This document shows, in pieces, positions 32,633 through 46,800 of a DNA stretch of 64,000 nt. The notes beneath the pieces are model-generated. The model saw only the letters and a program-made list of their open reading frames with translations, had not been told where the DNA came from and did no database searches. The DNA is from Monarcha castaneiventris obscurior (lineage: Eukaryota; Chordata; Aves; Passeriformes; Monarchidae). Position numbers and translations under genes: made by a program. The stretch is taken from NCBI GenBank assembly GCA_026261815.1, contig JAMPIT010000687.1:1712501-1776500 (forward strand), given 5' to 3'. Numbering within the stretch: the first letter of the stretch is position 1; every line of letters starts with the position of its first letter.

Positions 32633-35600
32633 GGAGAACAAATAATTAGAAGCAAAATCTTCTTCACTTTTATTTTTTGATTAGCAGCAGGTGAGAAGTG
32701 GCATGTTCCCTGTAGGGTCATGGAAGCTTCATTTACCTTGTGCTGGAGAGTTAAATTAGTGCTTATATCCTGCTCCTGACTTGCTCTGTATCCTGTTCCT
32801 CCTGCCTGTGGATCAGGGCCAGAGGGGAGCAAGGTCATAGAATTTTTCATCTTTTACTTCCAAATCAGTTTTTAACAGACCCACAATTATGGACAGAAGC
32901 CCTGTGATTGCAGGTGTCTGTAAATGGGATTTCTCCTGGCTCAACTGCACCTTCCTAAAGCAGTATCTACCTCTGGGTGAAATTGTCAGACGAGTGTGTC
33001 CAGTTCTCTTGGCTCATACTGTTTTCCAGCAGTTTTGGAGTTAGTGATGGCTTCAGGCCACTTGGATTTTCTGTACCTGTTCAGATCAAGGTAAAGTCAG
33101 TTAATAGAGGGCCATCAGTGCCAGAGCAGCAAGAGAAACTTGAGGAAAAGTCTTACCTGGCACCTAACATTATAAAAAGTCGAGTTTTGCTATTATTGTT
33201 CTGTTTCACTTGTCATATAAATACAGGATTTTTTTTTCCTGACTGTGAGGATAAATAGTTTGCAGGGAAGAACTTTCCTGGACTGGAAAACTTTGTTTAT
33301 GCAGGGACTGCTCAGTTGCTGATACCTGAGGTCAGGCTGTGTTCTTCTGTCCCTCAGCCAGAACAGCAAGGCTGTTATTTGGCATTGTTAAGTATCCAGT
33401 TTCTCCGGGGTGTTGGTGTGCTTACAAAAATGCATCTGGTGGAAAGAAAAGGGGGAATTTTCAGGTTGAATTTATTAAGCTGGCTGTGCAAGGTATCCTG
33501 AATGTGCTGCAGTCTGGTCACCTGCCAAAACCTGTGTGAGCACATCAGGCTGGGGAAGTGGGATGGATTGTTGTGAGGCTGCTGGATCCCCAAAATCAAT
33601 GTGACACTAGTGATTACACTAATCAGTATTATTCCACATCTGCTTCTGGCCTCCAAATGAAGCCTTCAATCTGTATTTTAATGACTGTGTTCTCTCTACT
33701 TATCAACTGTGTGTCCAGGGAAAATAAAGGATGCTCAGGTGGATGGGAGGCCGGGTTTAGCTCCCAGCTATGTTGCTGCCATGGTGTTTGGTGTCAGGCA
33801 AGTCACTTTTTCCTTGTTTCATCCTTCTGCCTATCCTCTCCAAAATCACCTGTGCTTAGTGAGGGTGTAGTCATCCTCCTGTTTATAGCTAGAGGGACAA
33901 ATTAATTCATCTCAGCCTTAAGGGCCATAATTAGCAGCCAGGTTATACTGGTCTAGTCCCATCCTGCTCCGTGTCGTACGGTGTGTAGGTGGGCCCTTTA
34001 GTAAATGGAATATGAATAACAGGAGGAAGTGTTTGAATAGCAGGTATGCTAGGTAAGTCCAGCATCAACTGTGTTCAAGGAGTTGTTTCTTGATTTTCAC
34101 CTTGTCTTGTATTTTGTGAATGTGTAATTTGAAGTTTTAACTCTGCAGTTTTTTTAATTTAAGTGCTTATTCAGGTTTCACACTGGGCTTTTCTGCCTGT
34201 GGATCTTGCTTTTTGTATTGAGTTCTTTTGCAAGGGGGGATTTTTGAGAGCTTTTTCAGTTAAATAGAAAGAAGTTTGCCTTGATTCTGCAGTAAATTCC
34301 TGCTGCTCTTGGGAAGTGAGATTTATAAAGCTGCTGTGCTACATTTCAGCATGGAAAGGGAGGTGGGGGAGAAACTACCAGAAGTCCATTTGTCCTTTAA
34401 TATGGAATTGTATAGGTGATACTCTTGCATGGAGAGCAGCAGTCCTTGCATAAACACTGGATACATTAACATTTCTAACTAGTAAATTTATGGATAATCT
34501 CTTCTTTTGGAGGATTTATTTAGATTTGAGAGCATTAGCCTCTGGGAAAATTAAACCTCTTTTAAATCCACTTTGTTCAGAGACTAGACTGAGGAACTGC
34601 TGGTAAGCCCTGCCATCTTCCTCCCGCTTTTCTGTGAGCTTGATTGGAATTGTAGTGCAGGGACACAGCTGGTCCAGAGGCATCAGGGCTTTGGTTTTTA
34701 GGTGCTTTATCCAGTTGTGGCAAAATGGATTTGGACCCTGTTTGCTCTTCCTGTAAGGGGCATGTGCAGCTTTAAGCATTGCCAAAACCAAGAGAGTCCC
34801 TAAAACAACCAACCCCAAAGGTAAGAAAGGTGAAATATTTGTGGGAGCTGAAATGTCTGGATAAAGCTGTTTCTCTTATGTAATGCCACAGTTTTGGGGG
34901 GCTGGTGGCAGCTGAAATATTGGTGTGCTGCTGTGCCTGCCGAGGTGTACCTTCGTTTCAGGTGGCTGATTCATGGCTCTGTGTATTTAATCATAGTTTC
35001 TATAGCCGTGAAATCTTTAACGAGCGGGTGGAGTTTGCTCTTAGTCCATTGTGGGTTCGCATGAATGTCGCGGCCGATTCATTCCTGTGTTCTGCTGAGC
35101 AGAGTCGTTTCATAGGGGATAATACTGAAGACTATTCTGCGTTTCTGGTGCGTGTAATGAGTACTGAAACAGCTCTTTCATTTTAATAGTATTACTATTT
35201 TTAATATTATGAGCATGAGCATTGCTTTGTCCTGTGATGTGTGGCTGCACTGCTGAGTAAATGCAGAGCAGGATTCCTTATATTGATGTGAATGTTTATC
35301 TTATTACCTTTTGATTATCATTTAAGATAATTGAACCTGTGATTGTAGACTTGAGTCTTCCTGTGTTCTCCACAAACCCTTCCCTCAGGGTTTGATATTA
35401 TCTGTTGGCTCATAAGTTATTGGGACACTCTTTACGGCTGTGATTTAGTCCTGTTGTACTGAAAGCTCAAATTCTTTGGTATTTCCAAGGTGACTTTGCT
35501 GCAGGAAGCAGCTTTCATTCTTAATGCCAGCATCAAGGGGTTTGATTTGCATCCTCAAGATGTGGATAGTGGGTAGTGGTTTTGTGTGGATTTAGAGCCA

Positions 35601-38600
35601 CATGTCACCTTGCTCTGGTGTCCTATAAAATATACTGCATTCTTGAGCTTGGAGCGGAATGTTGATCTTGGAGAAGGGCACTAGCTGTTGGGTCCCTCAG
35701 TGGGATGAGAGTCCTCTGGGATGACTGACAGTGCTGCTGATGAGTTTGGCTTGAACAAAACCTTGGCTGAAGCTGGTGTTATGGTTGTTTTTGGGGAAGT
35801 GTGACAGTTTAATGCTTGCCTGCATCGATCATACCCTCTTCATCCTTGCCCTCTTTTGAGCGTAAGCACTTTAAAAGCAAATGAAGCTTCCTTGTCCAAA
35901 ATTCTGGTTCTGATGTGGCATGTGACTTGCTTGTGACAACTAGGGCAGTTGAAACAGGAATCTGTTGGGAATGGGTTTGTATCTTCATTAAACAGGAGGG
36001 GAACGTGTCCATTGCCAAGAGTCTGTCGGAGATGTTGGCTGAAAATTGTTGTGTTTAACTTCCTGTGCGTGGGGCTCAGCAGCAGCAGCAGGCTGACCTT
36101 TGCCCATGTCCCTGAGGTGAACCATGTATGGGGTTAACCTGCTGTTCAAAATGCAGCACTAAAGCATTTGTCAATGTAGTGCATGGGGAGCTGGGGTTGG
36201 TGGATGCCAGCACTGCTCAGCTCTGCGGGCACTATTCCTGTCTCCTCCTCCGTAGTGAATAGCTGCTGCTTTATTGTGGGTGTCCCTTGGCATTGGAGAT
36301 CAGAGAAGCTTTGCATATTAGGCAGACTGTGTGCAGGTAAAGTGGAGGTCCTGGTTTATTTGCCATTTCTGTTAGTGTTGAAGGCAGGAACACTTTGTTC
36401 CCTGCTTTTGATTGCAGCAGTTTGGAGTGGAAGATCTTCCAAGCCTGATTTTGTGAAGCTTTCTCACAGTTGCAGGCTTGATCCTGGAATTTAGTGTCAT
36501 ACAAGCTCTGTCTTCAAAAAGAATTCTTTCTTGGGAGGCTGTGTTTGTGCTGGTTGATAGGAACCGAGTTGAGCTACCTGTAATCACTGTCTGGGTTTGG
36601 AGTAGCCATGGTGGGGTGAAATGTTTGCTGCCTTTCAGCGGAGTGCTTGTCAAATAGTCTCATTCAGTACACTCAGATTTTTAACAGATGGGACAGATTT
36701 CTGTGAGCCTGGGCAATCACCACAATTGTTTCGCAAGGTGAGACATTTCTCTTTTGATGGGCAGGAGAATTAATAACAGTGATGAGTCTGGTTTTGGATC
36801 AGATTTGGGTTTTTTTTAAAGGATATTAGCATTTGTTTTCAAAGAAAGCTAGGTTGAAAGCCAAAAGTTGACAGAAGCAGTTCCTGAGCTGTTCTGATGG
36901 GATGAATGAATCTTGTCGATCGAGATCCCCGTACACTTGAGGAGAATTGGTCTTGGGCAAGAGGATCACTGTGCTCAGAAACTCTTCCCTGGTGCTCGGG
37001 GTGGCACCAGGGCAGTGCTGTGTGGATAGGAGGGCTGAGCCAGCCCACAGCTCCTGCAGGGGCAAGGAGCTGTGGGACACCAGATCTGCCTTAGGTCTGC
37101 TGGGGCAATGATTAACCAGGGCAGGAATCCTTCCTGTGGATAGCCAGCTCCTAATGGAAGCATTCTGCAGATGGCCAGACTTGCCAAACAGCACAGGAAC
37201 CACAAGGAAGGGGGAGCAGGGAAGGAGATGTCGGTGTATGGTGCTTGTGGAGCTCAGTGTGCACTGCAGGAACAGCCTCTTGCACTGGTTTTTGCCTTGG
37301 CAAAGGCAGCAGTATCTGAGTGAGTATTCAGTAGTCTCTGGTGGCCAGGCCTCCATTTGCCTAGAACAGCCCTGTTCCTGCTGCAAATCCAAGGCTACCC
37401 TAAATGCCACCATGCTTGAGGGATTACAGGGCAGGTCTGGCAAGAGTGAGCAAGGCAGAATTCAGGCTCCATTTTAGTGTTTTATTGCCTGCTCTCAGGG
37501 CTATCACTTCCTCTGCAAAGGGGTTATTTCCTCCTTGCAGCATTGCCCTGGATTGGGAGCAGGGTGTGCAAGAAAGTGAAAATCTCTGGTGATGACTGAG
37601 CCATTGCATGTTAAATTTAATCATCTGGGGACATGTGGGGCAGGTGATGCATTAGTCAGATCTCAGGATGTGATCTGCCAGTGGAGGGACATGGTCCCCA
37701 AAAGCAAGAGAGTGCCTGTGTGTTTTAGCAGATTGCGATTTAATTGGGCTAGGAGTGAGTCTGAGCTGTTTTTGTGGCTGGAGGATTGCTGGTTTATGTT
37801 GTGATCCCTTAACAAAACAGCTGTGGTGGAGGCAGCCTCTGCCATCGGGCTTCGTGTCTCGGCAGCACAAAGGCTGTGCTGGAAGCAAAGCGGGTGTCTG
37901 TGTGCCTGGTGTGTCCATCTGTGCTGGCTGAGAGAGAGTTGGAATTTGGAAATGCCTTTAACTGTGTAGGGGGAGCAGGTGGCTTTTCATCACCATGATT
38001 TGTTTATTCTGGTATAGATAGGGGCAAGGTTTTTTTGCTGTCTGTTGTTCTGGGAAAGTAGGAGGAATGAGGGGTAGAAAGTGTGGAACTGGTTAAACTG
38101 GAATTCCTGGGTAGTGCCTGCCCTTGGGTTATGATCAGCAAGGTCCTGCTTATTTCAAAACCTAGGGCTGACAAATCCTTCTGCTTTGGGATCAGTTAGT
38201 GCTTTAGGTTTTTGCTTCTAGGTGGATTGGAGGAGTTTAAGAATAGTTTTGTAGCAGAGAACTCAATCTTGTAAATACGAGTAAACAGTCTTGGTTTGTC
38301 ACAGATATTCTGAGATTATGTAGGTTAGGTACTCATGGCCTGGTGATCAACCTGGCTCAAACAGCATGGAGAGATAAGGGTGGCACCTTCCCTGTGATGT
38401 TTTCCAGGGGAAAAGGAATAGAGGAGCACGCAGGATCTATGATTTACATCCGATTTTTCAAGCCTGTTTGGTGCTGGGAAGCCTGACTGTGCCTCCCGAG
38501 CCCAGTCGTAGCCCTTGGCTGTGAGGACAGACACTGGAGCTGTGTGTGGGGCTGCAGCTGTGTAAACATCCAAAAGTGCTGTAGCTGCTGAGCAGGTCCT

Positions 38601-40164
38601 GTGTGTTCACTCCCTTCCCTTATTCTTCACCAACTGGTTGTGCCCCATGTGACAAACAAATTGAGGAACTGAGCTGGATTCAAACCAGCTGCTTCTGCAC
38701 CAGGCTGGTTTTGGCTGGGGTCAGCTGCTCCATGAGATCTCTGGTGCCAGTGGAGAGGAGGGAGGGCAGAGCCTGTGCAACCACAGCTTTCATTGCCTTC
38801 TGCACAGGGCTATTTTGGGGTTCCAGTGCAGGTGCTGTGCCTGCCATCCCCTCACCTGGTGCCTGCCCAGAATTGTTCCCTTGAGGAAATTTTCAGGTTG
38901 AGCTGTTTCTCCAGTTTAGCTTTCATGTCAGACTAACCTGAAAGAGCTGTGATGTTGCAGTTGTGGAAGGGCTGTGCTGAGCTCCATGAGATTGGGAGGG
39001 GGGGGATTACATTCTCCTTCAGTTTGACTATTTTTCATCTGTTTTACTGCTCTGATTTAGTTAATTCCCTTTCCAGAAACCTTGTTTAGAATTTACCTGG
39101 AGTGCTGATGTAGATGGAGGGAGTTGGGGGTAAGTTTTTAACTGTTCTGGTTCTGGCACCTATCAAAAGGTCCTGTTTGCTGAGCAAACCAGCATTCCTG
39201 GCTGGTTGATAACTGTGCTGGGGAATGGGGTCACAGAACAAACCTGCTCTGATGTCCAAGGGCATAGCAGCTGAATGCAACAGACAGGCTGAGTCTGGTA
39301 TACAAGAGAAGTCACCAGAAAGTGTCAGCTTACAGTTCAAGCTGCTTATTTTTTGAGGAGTCTTTTTGTCATTGGATTTTAATTCTCTTCTGAAGCTCCT
39401 CGCAGGCTCTGTCATAATGGATTCCTATTCTATAACTTTGGGAGGTGTTTGTAATTCTTGATAGCTCTTAGGTGGATTGATTCAAGGTGATCTGACAAAA
39501 ACCACTCAGGTGTGCTGGGTCCTGTACAGGAAGGGCTGGGAGCTACTGGATGTACCTGGAGTGCTCCTGTCTAAGGCGTGTCTTGTGGAGGATCCTCTGC
39601 TTGTGAGCCAGGGGCTGCTCACGCCAGCTATGCAGAGCCAGCTGCAGCAACCTTCCTGTTAAATACAGCCCATCCCAAGGCATTTCCTCAGCTCCTGTGC
39701 CTTGAGAATGTTTGAGACATTGATGTTTCCTGTAATTTTAAAGTCCTCTCTGCTCCTTGGTGTTACAAAGATTCCCCTGGTTTAATTTGCACAGTTGGAG
39801 AAGAGCAATTTTCCCTGGTTGCCTTCCTGGCCCAGGTCAGCTCGCCTGCCTGCAGGGCACGAGGAGAGATTTGTTGCTTCAGTTGGGTGTTTTTTTAACC
39901 ATTGTTACTGTGGAAGGTCCTTTTGTGGCTGGAAAGAAGCCTTGATAGTTTTGTTGAGCTCTTAATGCAGCTAAATGTGTTGGCTGGAAAATGTCATTTC
40001 TAATGGAAAGTTAGAGTGGTGATGAGAGAACAGAGCTGAAACATTCCTGTTCTTGAGGGAGTTCCAGGAGATTACTGTCTTTAAGATTATCCCATTTAAG
40101 ATTTAATTTAAGATTATATGGAGGAATATATCAGACCAAAACCTAAAAGATGAGTGACCATGTG

Positions 40165-40269
40165 CTGAGCAACCTGGTCTAGTGGAAGGCATCCCTGCCT
40201 ATGGCAGGAAGGTTGGAATTAGATGATCTTTAAAGGCCCTTCTGACTCAAACCATTCCATGATTCTGTG
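40165..40269 (+). mobile_element. CR1 LINE tail fragment
   Basis: Sense tail with gagcaacctggtctagtggaagg and accattccatgattctgtg. Confidence 0.88.
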
Positions 40270-41708
40270 TCCTGATCTGAAAGCATTTGGAAGAGCACTA
40301 GGAAAGGCACAACTTCCCCCTGAGATTAAAATCAGCTTGGGGCCCAGTAGGTCAGATGGCTGCACTAAGAACCATCCTCAGGCAATTAGTGTTGCTGGTT
40401 CATAAACTTTGTGCACAATCATGAGAGTTACAAAAGATTTTCTTTCTTTCTTTTTTTTAAGCAAATGTTCTCATTCAGAAACTTTATGGGCATATTTTCA
40501 CAATGGGATTTCTTGCTGCCTGCGCTTACGTTATAAAGACACTGCCAGATCAGTAGTGGGAATTAATTTCTCTGTTGTCCTAGTTAAAGCCTGGGCATCT
40601 TTTTATTAAAGCTGGAGCTTTTTGAGAAAATTGCCTGGCGAGGGCTTCTTTGAGGAAATTTGATGTCTTAATCAGACATAATTAGCAATTATGCTGGTGA
40701 GTTTGTGAAAGAGAAAAAATAAGGCTACAACTGAATTTCAGACCACCTGAACTGCTTGGCAAAATCTGCTGCAAAAGGTGAAATTTAATGCTGCTATAGA
40801 TTCAGTGATGTAATTCCGGGGTGTCCATTCAGAAAGAGCTTTAATTTCAAATAGCTGAGCTGTTCCCAGTTAAAAAGTGTTGACTCTGTAAGTTGATAAC
40901 GACACCTACACAGCACAGGTTTCCTGTATCTCACGTTTTTTCAGGTGGGAACTTTGCATTGCCTTTGAGTATGGAATTTGATTAGAGGTACCTGGTTTAT
41001 GCGGTGGAACGTGCAGCAGGGAAGGCATGGAGTTTAATCTGATTGCACAAACCCTGTGGGCTGTTTATCCCAGGAAGCAGTTGGGCTTTCAGAGTGCTTT
41101 GGGAAAGACCCATATGTCAGGATTGCAAATTCAGCTCTGCTGCTGCAGAATTTTTGGGAGTTCAGGTGAGTTTTCTAACAAATTCATTTTAGTGCTTTGA
41201 TGGTGGTTAAGCTCATTCCTCTCACTTCTTAAGTAGAGGTGAAAAGAAAGACTTTTCAAACTGACTGTGCAGTGGCTGAGACTAAAAGCGGCCTCATTTG
41301 GGGAGGAAATGGTGGTTGCAAATGAAATTGTCTATCGAGTCATAATTACAGGGGCATGACCACAGCACTGAATGAGTACTCAGCTGCTTAGTTTTTATTC
41401 AAAGTTTGATGAAAATGAAAACCACAAAATGAAGGCAGAGATGGTTTGAATTTTACCCCAGAAGCCAGAGGTAAATAAATAACCCTGTTATTTTGTGCTT
41501 TTTGGGGGTGTGTTACAGAACTGACACAGATTATTATAGCCCAGATGATAAATGCAACCCACAGTCCTCAGCTGCTCCCTGTAACGGTGGCTCCAGGATG
41601 AGAGGTTTGCTTGGATATATCCAAACAAGCTCATTTGGATCCTTCATGGCAGACAGGCAGAAGCTGAGGGCTGAGCTCGTGTTTGCTTAGCATTCATCAG
41701 GTATAAAC

Positions 41709-41860
41709 CATAGAATCCTGGGATGCTTTGGGTTGGAAATGATCTTAAAACTCATCCCCTTCCACCCCCTGCCATTGGCAGGGACACCTTCCACTACCCC
41801 AGGCTGCTCCAAGCCCTGTCCAGCCTGGCCTTGGACACTTCCAGTGATGGGGCAGCCACA
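41709..41860 (-). mobile_element. CR1 LINE 3' fragment
   Basis: Antisense copy (tagaatcctgggatgctttgggttgg to cagtgatggggcagccaca). Confidence 0.9.
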
Positions 41861-43733
41861 TGAATTGAAATTGCCTGTGAGGTGTGGTACAAGAATGCGC
41901 TGTTGTGTGAGCAGGTATTTGCAGACCACAAAGGAATTTTAATTTATGACAAGCCCTATTGTCCTGAAATCAGTTGTGCAGAAAGACACAAGGGAAGTGT
42001 GCCAGTTCTAGAGCTGAAACCAGTGTGGTGCTGCCGGGGCTGAGATTTCACAGGGTTGCAAGCTGATCTCAGTTGCTTTTGGAAGGGAGACCTTCTGCAG
42101 CTCTGTGTCTAACATGGGGTTTTGTCTCTTTAAAAAAGCCCTGGGATTCATTTCTTTGTGGCAATACAAGAAGCTGGAAAGGATCTGGATGAGAAACCCT
42201 TCTACTGGTGACCAGCATTTTGGGTTGGTTAAGGCACTCAAGCTTATTTTTGGGTTTGAATATTAGATGCTCAATGTTTAACATGTGCATTGTTTTATAA
42301 CCTTTACAGGATAAAAAAGGTATCTCCAAACTTCTGTTCTTAACATTCATAGGTCTGAGAAATAGGGACCACACTCCTGGTTGTTTTCCCTTTACACTTA
42401 CATAACCTTCTCTGAAAGGTGAATTGTACTCGAGGCATTTCCCCATCTCCTCTGTGCTTTCAATTACTGCACTAATTAATTTATATAGCCCTTGTGATTG
42501 GGCTGTGGTCTGGGTTTGCAGAGGCCCAGCTGGTGTTTTTGTAACTAACTGGGGATGCCCCAGTGGCTTCAGTAGCAATAAAGTTCATCCTGATATGGAT
42601 TTGTGTAGTCAAGAATTCAGTTTGTCATCTTCTGCATTTCGGAAAGATGGAGAAACAGAAAGTACAGCTTAGATTTTGGGCAATTTAGTTCTGCGCTTCA
42701 AATAGTCATTGTTTCTTGCTTTCCTGAAGCAGATGCTGGTGGAGCTGGTCCCTTTTCTCAAGTCCCACTGTGCAAAAATGCATCAGGTCCTGGATAACTG
42801 GGATGCTCTGTAGAAACTACTTTACAAAGACACCCATTCCCTTCCTTTTCCCCTTCATTTGCTGTGCCCAAACTTTTCTGGGTAACAGCAAGCTATAGGA
42901 ATTGCATTCTTCAGTACAAGAATCTGTTAATGCGTTTTGAGCATTCGTATGTATCGATAGATTAAGTGGGGTGTGTTGGTCTTACAGGTGTCCAGAACTA
43001 CTTTAATCTCCTGGGTTTCATTATATCAAGCAGTTGATCAAGGAATAGCTATGCCTTGCTACCTCCCTTTGGATCCTCCAATTCCTATGTCAGCTTTCAC
43101 AGTAATAAGAGCATCTGTCCTCTGTATGAATGGACCATTCTGCTTTAATTTTACCCTCTGCTTTTATCAGGAGGATACTTTTGGTCCAAGACAAGCCCTT
43201 CAGCTGCTTCAAGGACACTGAAGAGGGAAGCTGGTTTCCTCTATTCATACTGCAATTTTTGCCCTGCACGTATCTGCACCTCCAGAGTGGTGGATCAGCT
43301 GTCAACAGGTCTGGAGGCGAATTAAAGGTGTTTCCCATACTGAGAGCTAAACAGAAATAGTGTTGTCACTGGGGGCTGGTGCAGACTTCGTGCTGTGTTC
43401 ATATGTGCTGTACTTTCCTATAGGCTGCTGGCTTTTTGTTCAAGGTTTGGTAAATATGGCTCCTTCAGTGAACTGAAACACCTGGGAGAGGCTAGAGTGG
43501 CTTCTTCAGACTTTGTATGGTCTGTTTCAAATAGAAGTATGGAAGAACTTACTGTGTTTGGCTTGTGAGATGAATAAAGTGTCCAGGTGCTACTGTGGAG
43601 GCCTACATAAGGTGAAAGTTTATAGGAAATGGAGTATTGCACGTTGTAATTTGAGTTTGAATTGCTTTACGAAAGAAGTCAATCCCGTCTTGAAGACGGA
43701 GGAAACTGAGGCATAGTCCAATGTTCATCATCC

Positions 43734-43855
43734 CTGCAGGTGCTCAAGGAACAACTGGATGTGGCACTCAGTGCTCTGATCTGGTTGGCAAGGTGGTGAT
43801 AGGTCGCAGGTTGGACTCAGTGATCCTGGAGATCTTCTCCAGCCTCAGAGATTCA
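43734..43855 (+). mobile_element. CR1 LINE fragment, divergent
   Basis: Sense remnant with ctggatgtggcactcagtgctctgatctggttggcaaggtgg and ggactcagtgatcctggagatcttctccagcc, matching a CR1 3' subfamily. Confidence 0.75.
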
Positions 43856-46800
43856 TTGCTGGTCAGTAGCAGAGCAGTAACGGTGCGGGGTCTGGAGTCT
43901 CGCTCCAATGTTCTGCACAGCATGTCCGTGAGTATTTTTAAGGTTTACTTTTGCCCAAGTGTTGGAAAAAGCCACTCACCTTCCCCGTGACGCAGCCCCG
44001 GAGGATGCAGCTCCCTTCCTTTCCAGTTCCTCTCTAGTAATGTTATATTACTGTGCCACCCACAGGCAGCTACTGAGCTGCTGGAAAACATTGCTGTTTG
44101 CATGGGGAGCCACTTATCAAATGTTAAATCTGTGACAAAAAGCCACTGGTTTCATTGACTGTAATATCAACTGTATTGAGGTTTTCAATCCTGGTTATTC
44201 CAGTTTCTATTTAAATTGCACATAGAGTTGTTATACTGTTGTCTGATTTTTTCCACTTCTTCCACAAAACCCATTCCTTGTGCTAACCAGCTGCTGTGTT
44301 CCTGTTCAGTCATTGCTTCCCAGCCAGTGCAAAAATGCCTGAAGTGTTGGGATCCTTGGAAAGAGAGGGAAACTGCCTAGCTGTTAATTAGTGGTGCATC
44401 CCGTTAATTGACATGTTACCAGATTAGGCTGCATAACAACTGGGTTTAATCTGTGTGGCTTTATTGAGGGGGAATATTCTGATTTCCCTCCAAGTGACCT
44501 CTCCACTGCTCAGTGTGTGATTAGTGTAGAACAAACTGGGTCAGCTGAGGCTGCTCAGAGGATTTTGAAACCAGCATTTGTAGTTCTAGCAATTTGTAGA
44601 ATCCAGCAAATGATGTTCAAGCCATATGACTGAAGGAGATGAACAAACCAAGATTTTTAGGTGGAACTGGTTTGTTTTTAAATAAAGTCAGAAAAATAAA
44701 TGAGCTTTTTGGCATCCACTGACTTGAAAAGGGGCTTGTGCATCTCTTCTCCTTTGTACCACTCTGTCCAACAAGAGGTTAGGTTACACCTCGTCTTGTA
44801 ATCTGCACTAGGGCATTTGGCACAGTTGATCTGTTTAGGCTTTTTAAGAATTTCCCTTGTAATATTTAAACTCCAGTTGTGCACTGGTGCTGTAATCTAT
44901 CCCTTGGGAGAACAGTTTGGTGCTGTTGTATTCTGCTTTGTAGAACAGAATTTTAATATTGTTTACCATGCTCTTAATCTCACCACTGGCAGATAAAATG
45001 AGTTTCTTTAGCCCTTCCCCTGAGGACTTGATGGGGCTTCATGGCCAATGGACCCATGGCATTAGGTGGAGTTATCTGAGCTTTGCAAAAATCTGCTCAT
45101 CTGTCTTCCTGGAAGGAGTAATTGATTGGTGAGAGAATAAAATCTTGATTTTATTTTTGAAATTACATTTATAAAAAGGAAACGGCAGCCAGATCCCTGG
45201 GGCAGCTGGGGAGCGTTTGTGAGTCTGGCCCTTGAGATACATTTGCAGCTGGGGAGAGTCCTGATGGCTTGGATCAACTATTCGAGTGGAGTTTGGCAAA
45301 TCAGGGAGGAAGACTCAGGACATTCTCTGTGTGAGGAGGAGGAGGAGGCTGCTCTGTGCCTGGCCTCCATCTCTCTAAGCTGCCCTTATTCCTGGTGTCC
45401 ACTTTTTCCTGTTATGATGGTGAGCTATTGTGGGCAGCATCAACCCTTTGCTGGGCTCTTATCATCTGCCCCAGCGGGAGCCTTCTGGGTGCTGCTATAG
45501 TAATGTAATGTTTGAAGTGATGTAAAGCAAAGGGCTGAAGTGGCATAATAATATTTGTTTATTGGCTGTTACTAGCACCATATGAGGTCAAAATGAATGA
45601 TCGTCTGGGAGTTGTCAGGTGAGCTTGTTTAATTTCATGGGTCATGGTCTGTATTAATGCAGGACCATGTTCCTCAAGCTATGGGTGTGTGTTAACACTT
45701 CCCTTTCGCTCCAACTGATAGTTATAGTTCCAAACTGTTACAAGAGCATCCTTTCTCTCTCCCACATGCTTTTTTTTCCAAGACAGCCTTGGGTTTTGTC
45801 TCGTTACAGTAAAAGCCCTGTAGTAGCTGCCCAGCTGCTGTCATGTCCCTCTCTGGAATGGTGATTTAGAGCTGAGCCAGCATTGGAAACTGCCTTTCCA
45901 TGCCTAAGGCAAGCCTGTTGGCAGCCACTGTGGAGAAGTAATGTGCCACTTCTGCTTGGAAAAGTTGTCAGTTTTCTAGTTTAGTTGGGAAAAACAACCA
46001 ACATTGGCTTAGGTGTTAGCTGGACTTTTGGAAGCGTGCTGTAGTCTTTTGAAGGAAACTGTTCATGTTACTGGAGGAGGCGAGCAGTGAGGACAGAGGG
46101 GTGCAGCTAATGAGCTTCATTCTGAAGGAGTCTGAATGCTTAATGTTCCAGAGGTCTGGGGAAGGATTGCTGAAAATGAGACCGTGAGGAAAGGGGGAAG
46201 TTGTAAAGGGGTAATCAGTAAAGCTCATGGATTGCCCAAGGCTGGAACAAACAGCAGCACCTTGGTGTGCAGCTTCGTGGTGGTTTGAGTTGGGCCTGTC
46301 GAGGTCCTGTCCTTCCCAGCCCACTCCTCTGGACATGCGTGGTCTGCATCTGGGTCAGCTTTGACTGTTCCCAGAGCAGCTGGATCGGTGCCGGTGCAAG
46401 GAATGGGTGGGAGGCATGGGAGGAGGTCCAAAGTCTGGAACTGGGCCGGTTTGTGTTGCTGTGGGAGGATGTGACAGAGCTGAGCACATGGGCAGACCTG
46501 GGAAAGAAAATTCCCTGTGCAGCAGGGAGTGTGTTAAGACTGAAGAAATAGGGTGGAAAACTGTGGAAAACACTCCAGCATGGCTGCAAAGCAGTCGTTT
46601 TCTATTGTGTGTGGATTAGCTGCCTAGCTGGAAAAAAGCCATCACCTTGCTGCCGGGAGTTCAGAGCCGGGTCAATGGAACAGGAATATATTCTTAGAGT
46701 GGTACAAAGAGCTGGGGAAAAAAGCTGTAAAGTGTTTGAAGTCTTGAGGCAGACAAAGACTGTGGTTCTGCTGCTGTGATGGCCAGAGTAGCGAGGGGCA

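Noticed and set aside
36826..37443. 205-aa minus-strand frame
   Set aside because: No domain, no splice sites in phase, and composition like that of the surrounding intron; taken as chance.
43720..43990. 89-aa frame suggesting a small gene
   Set aside because: Half of it is a divergent CR1 fragment and the remainder has no exon signals.
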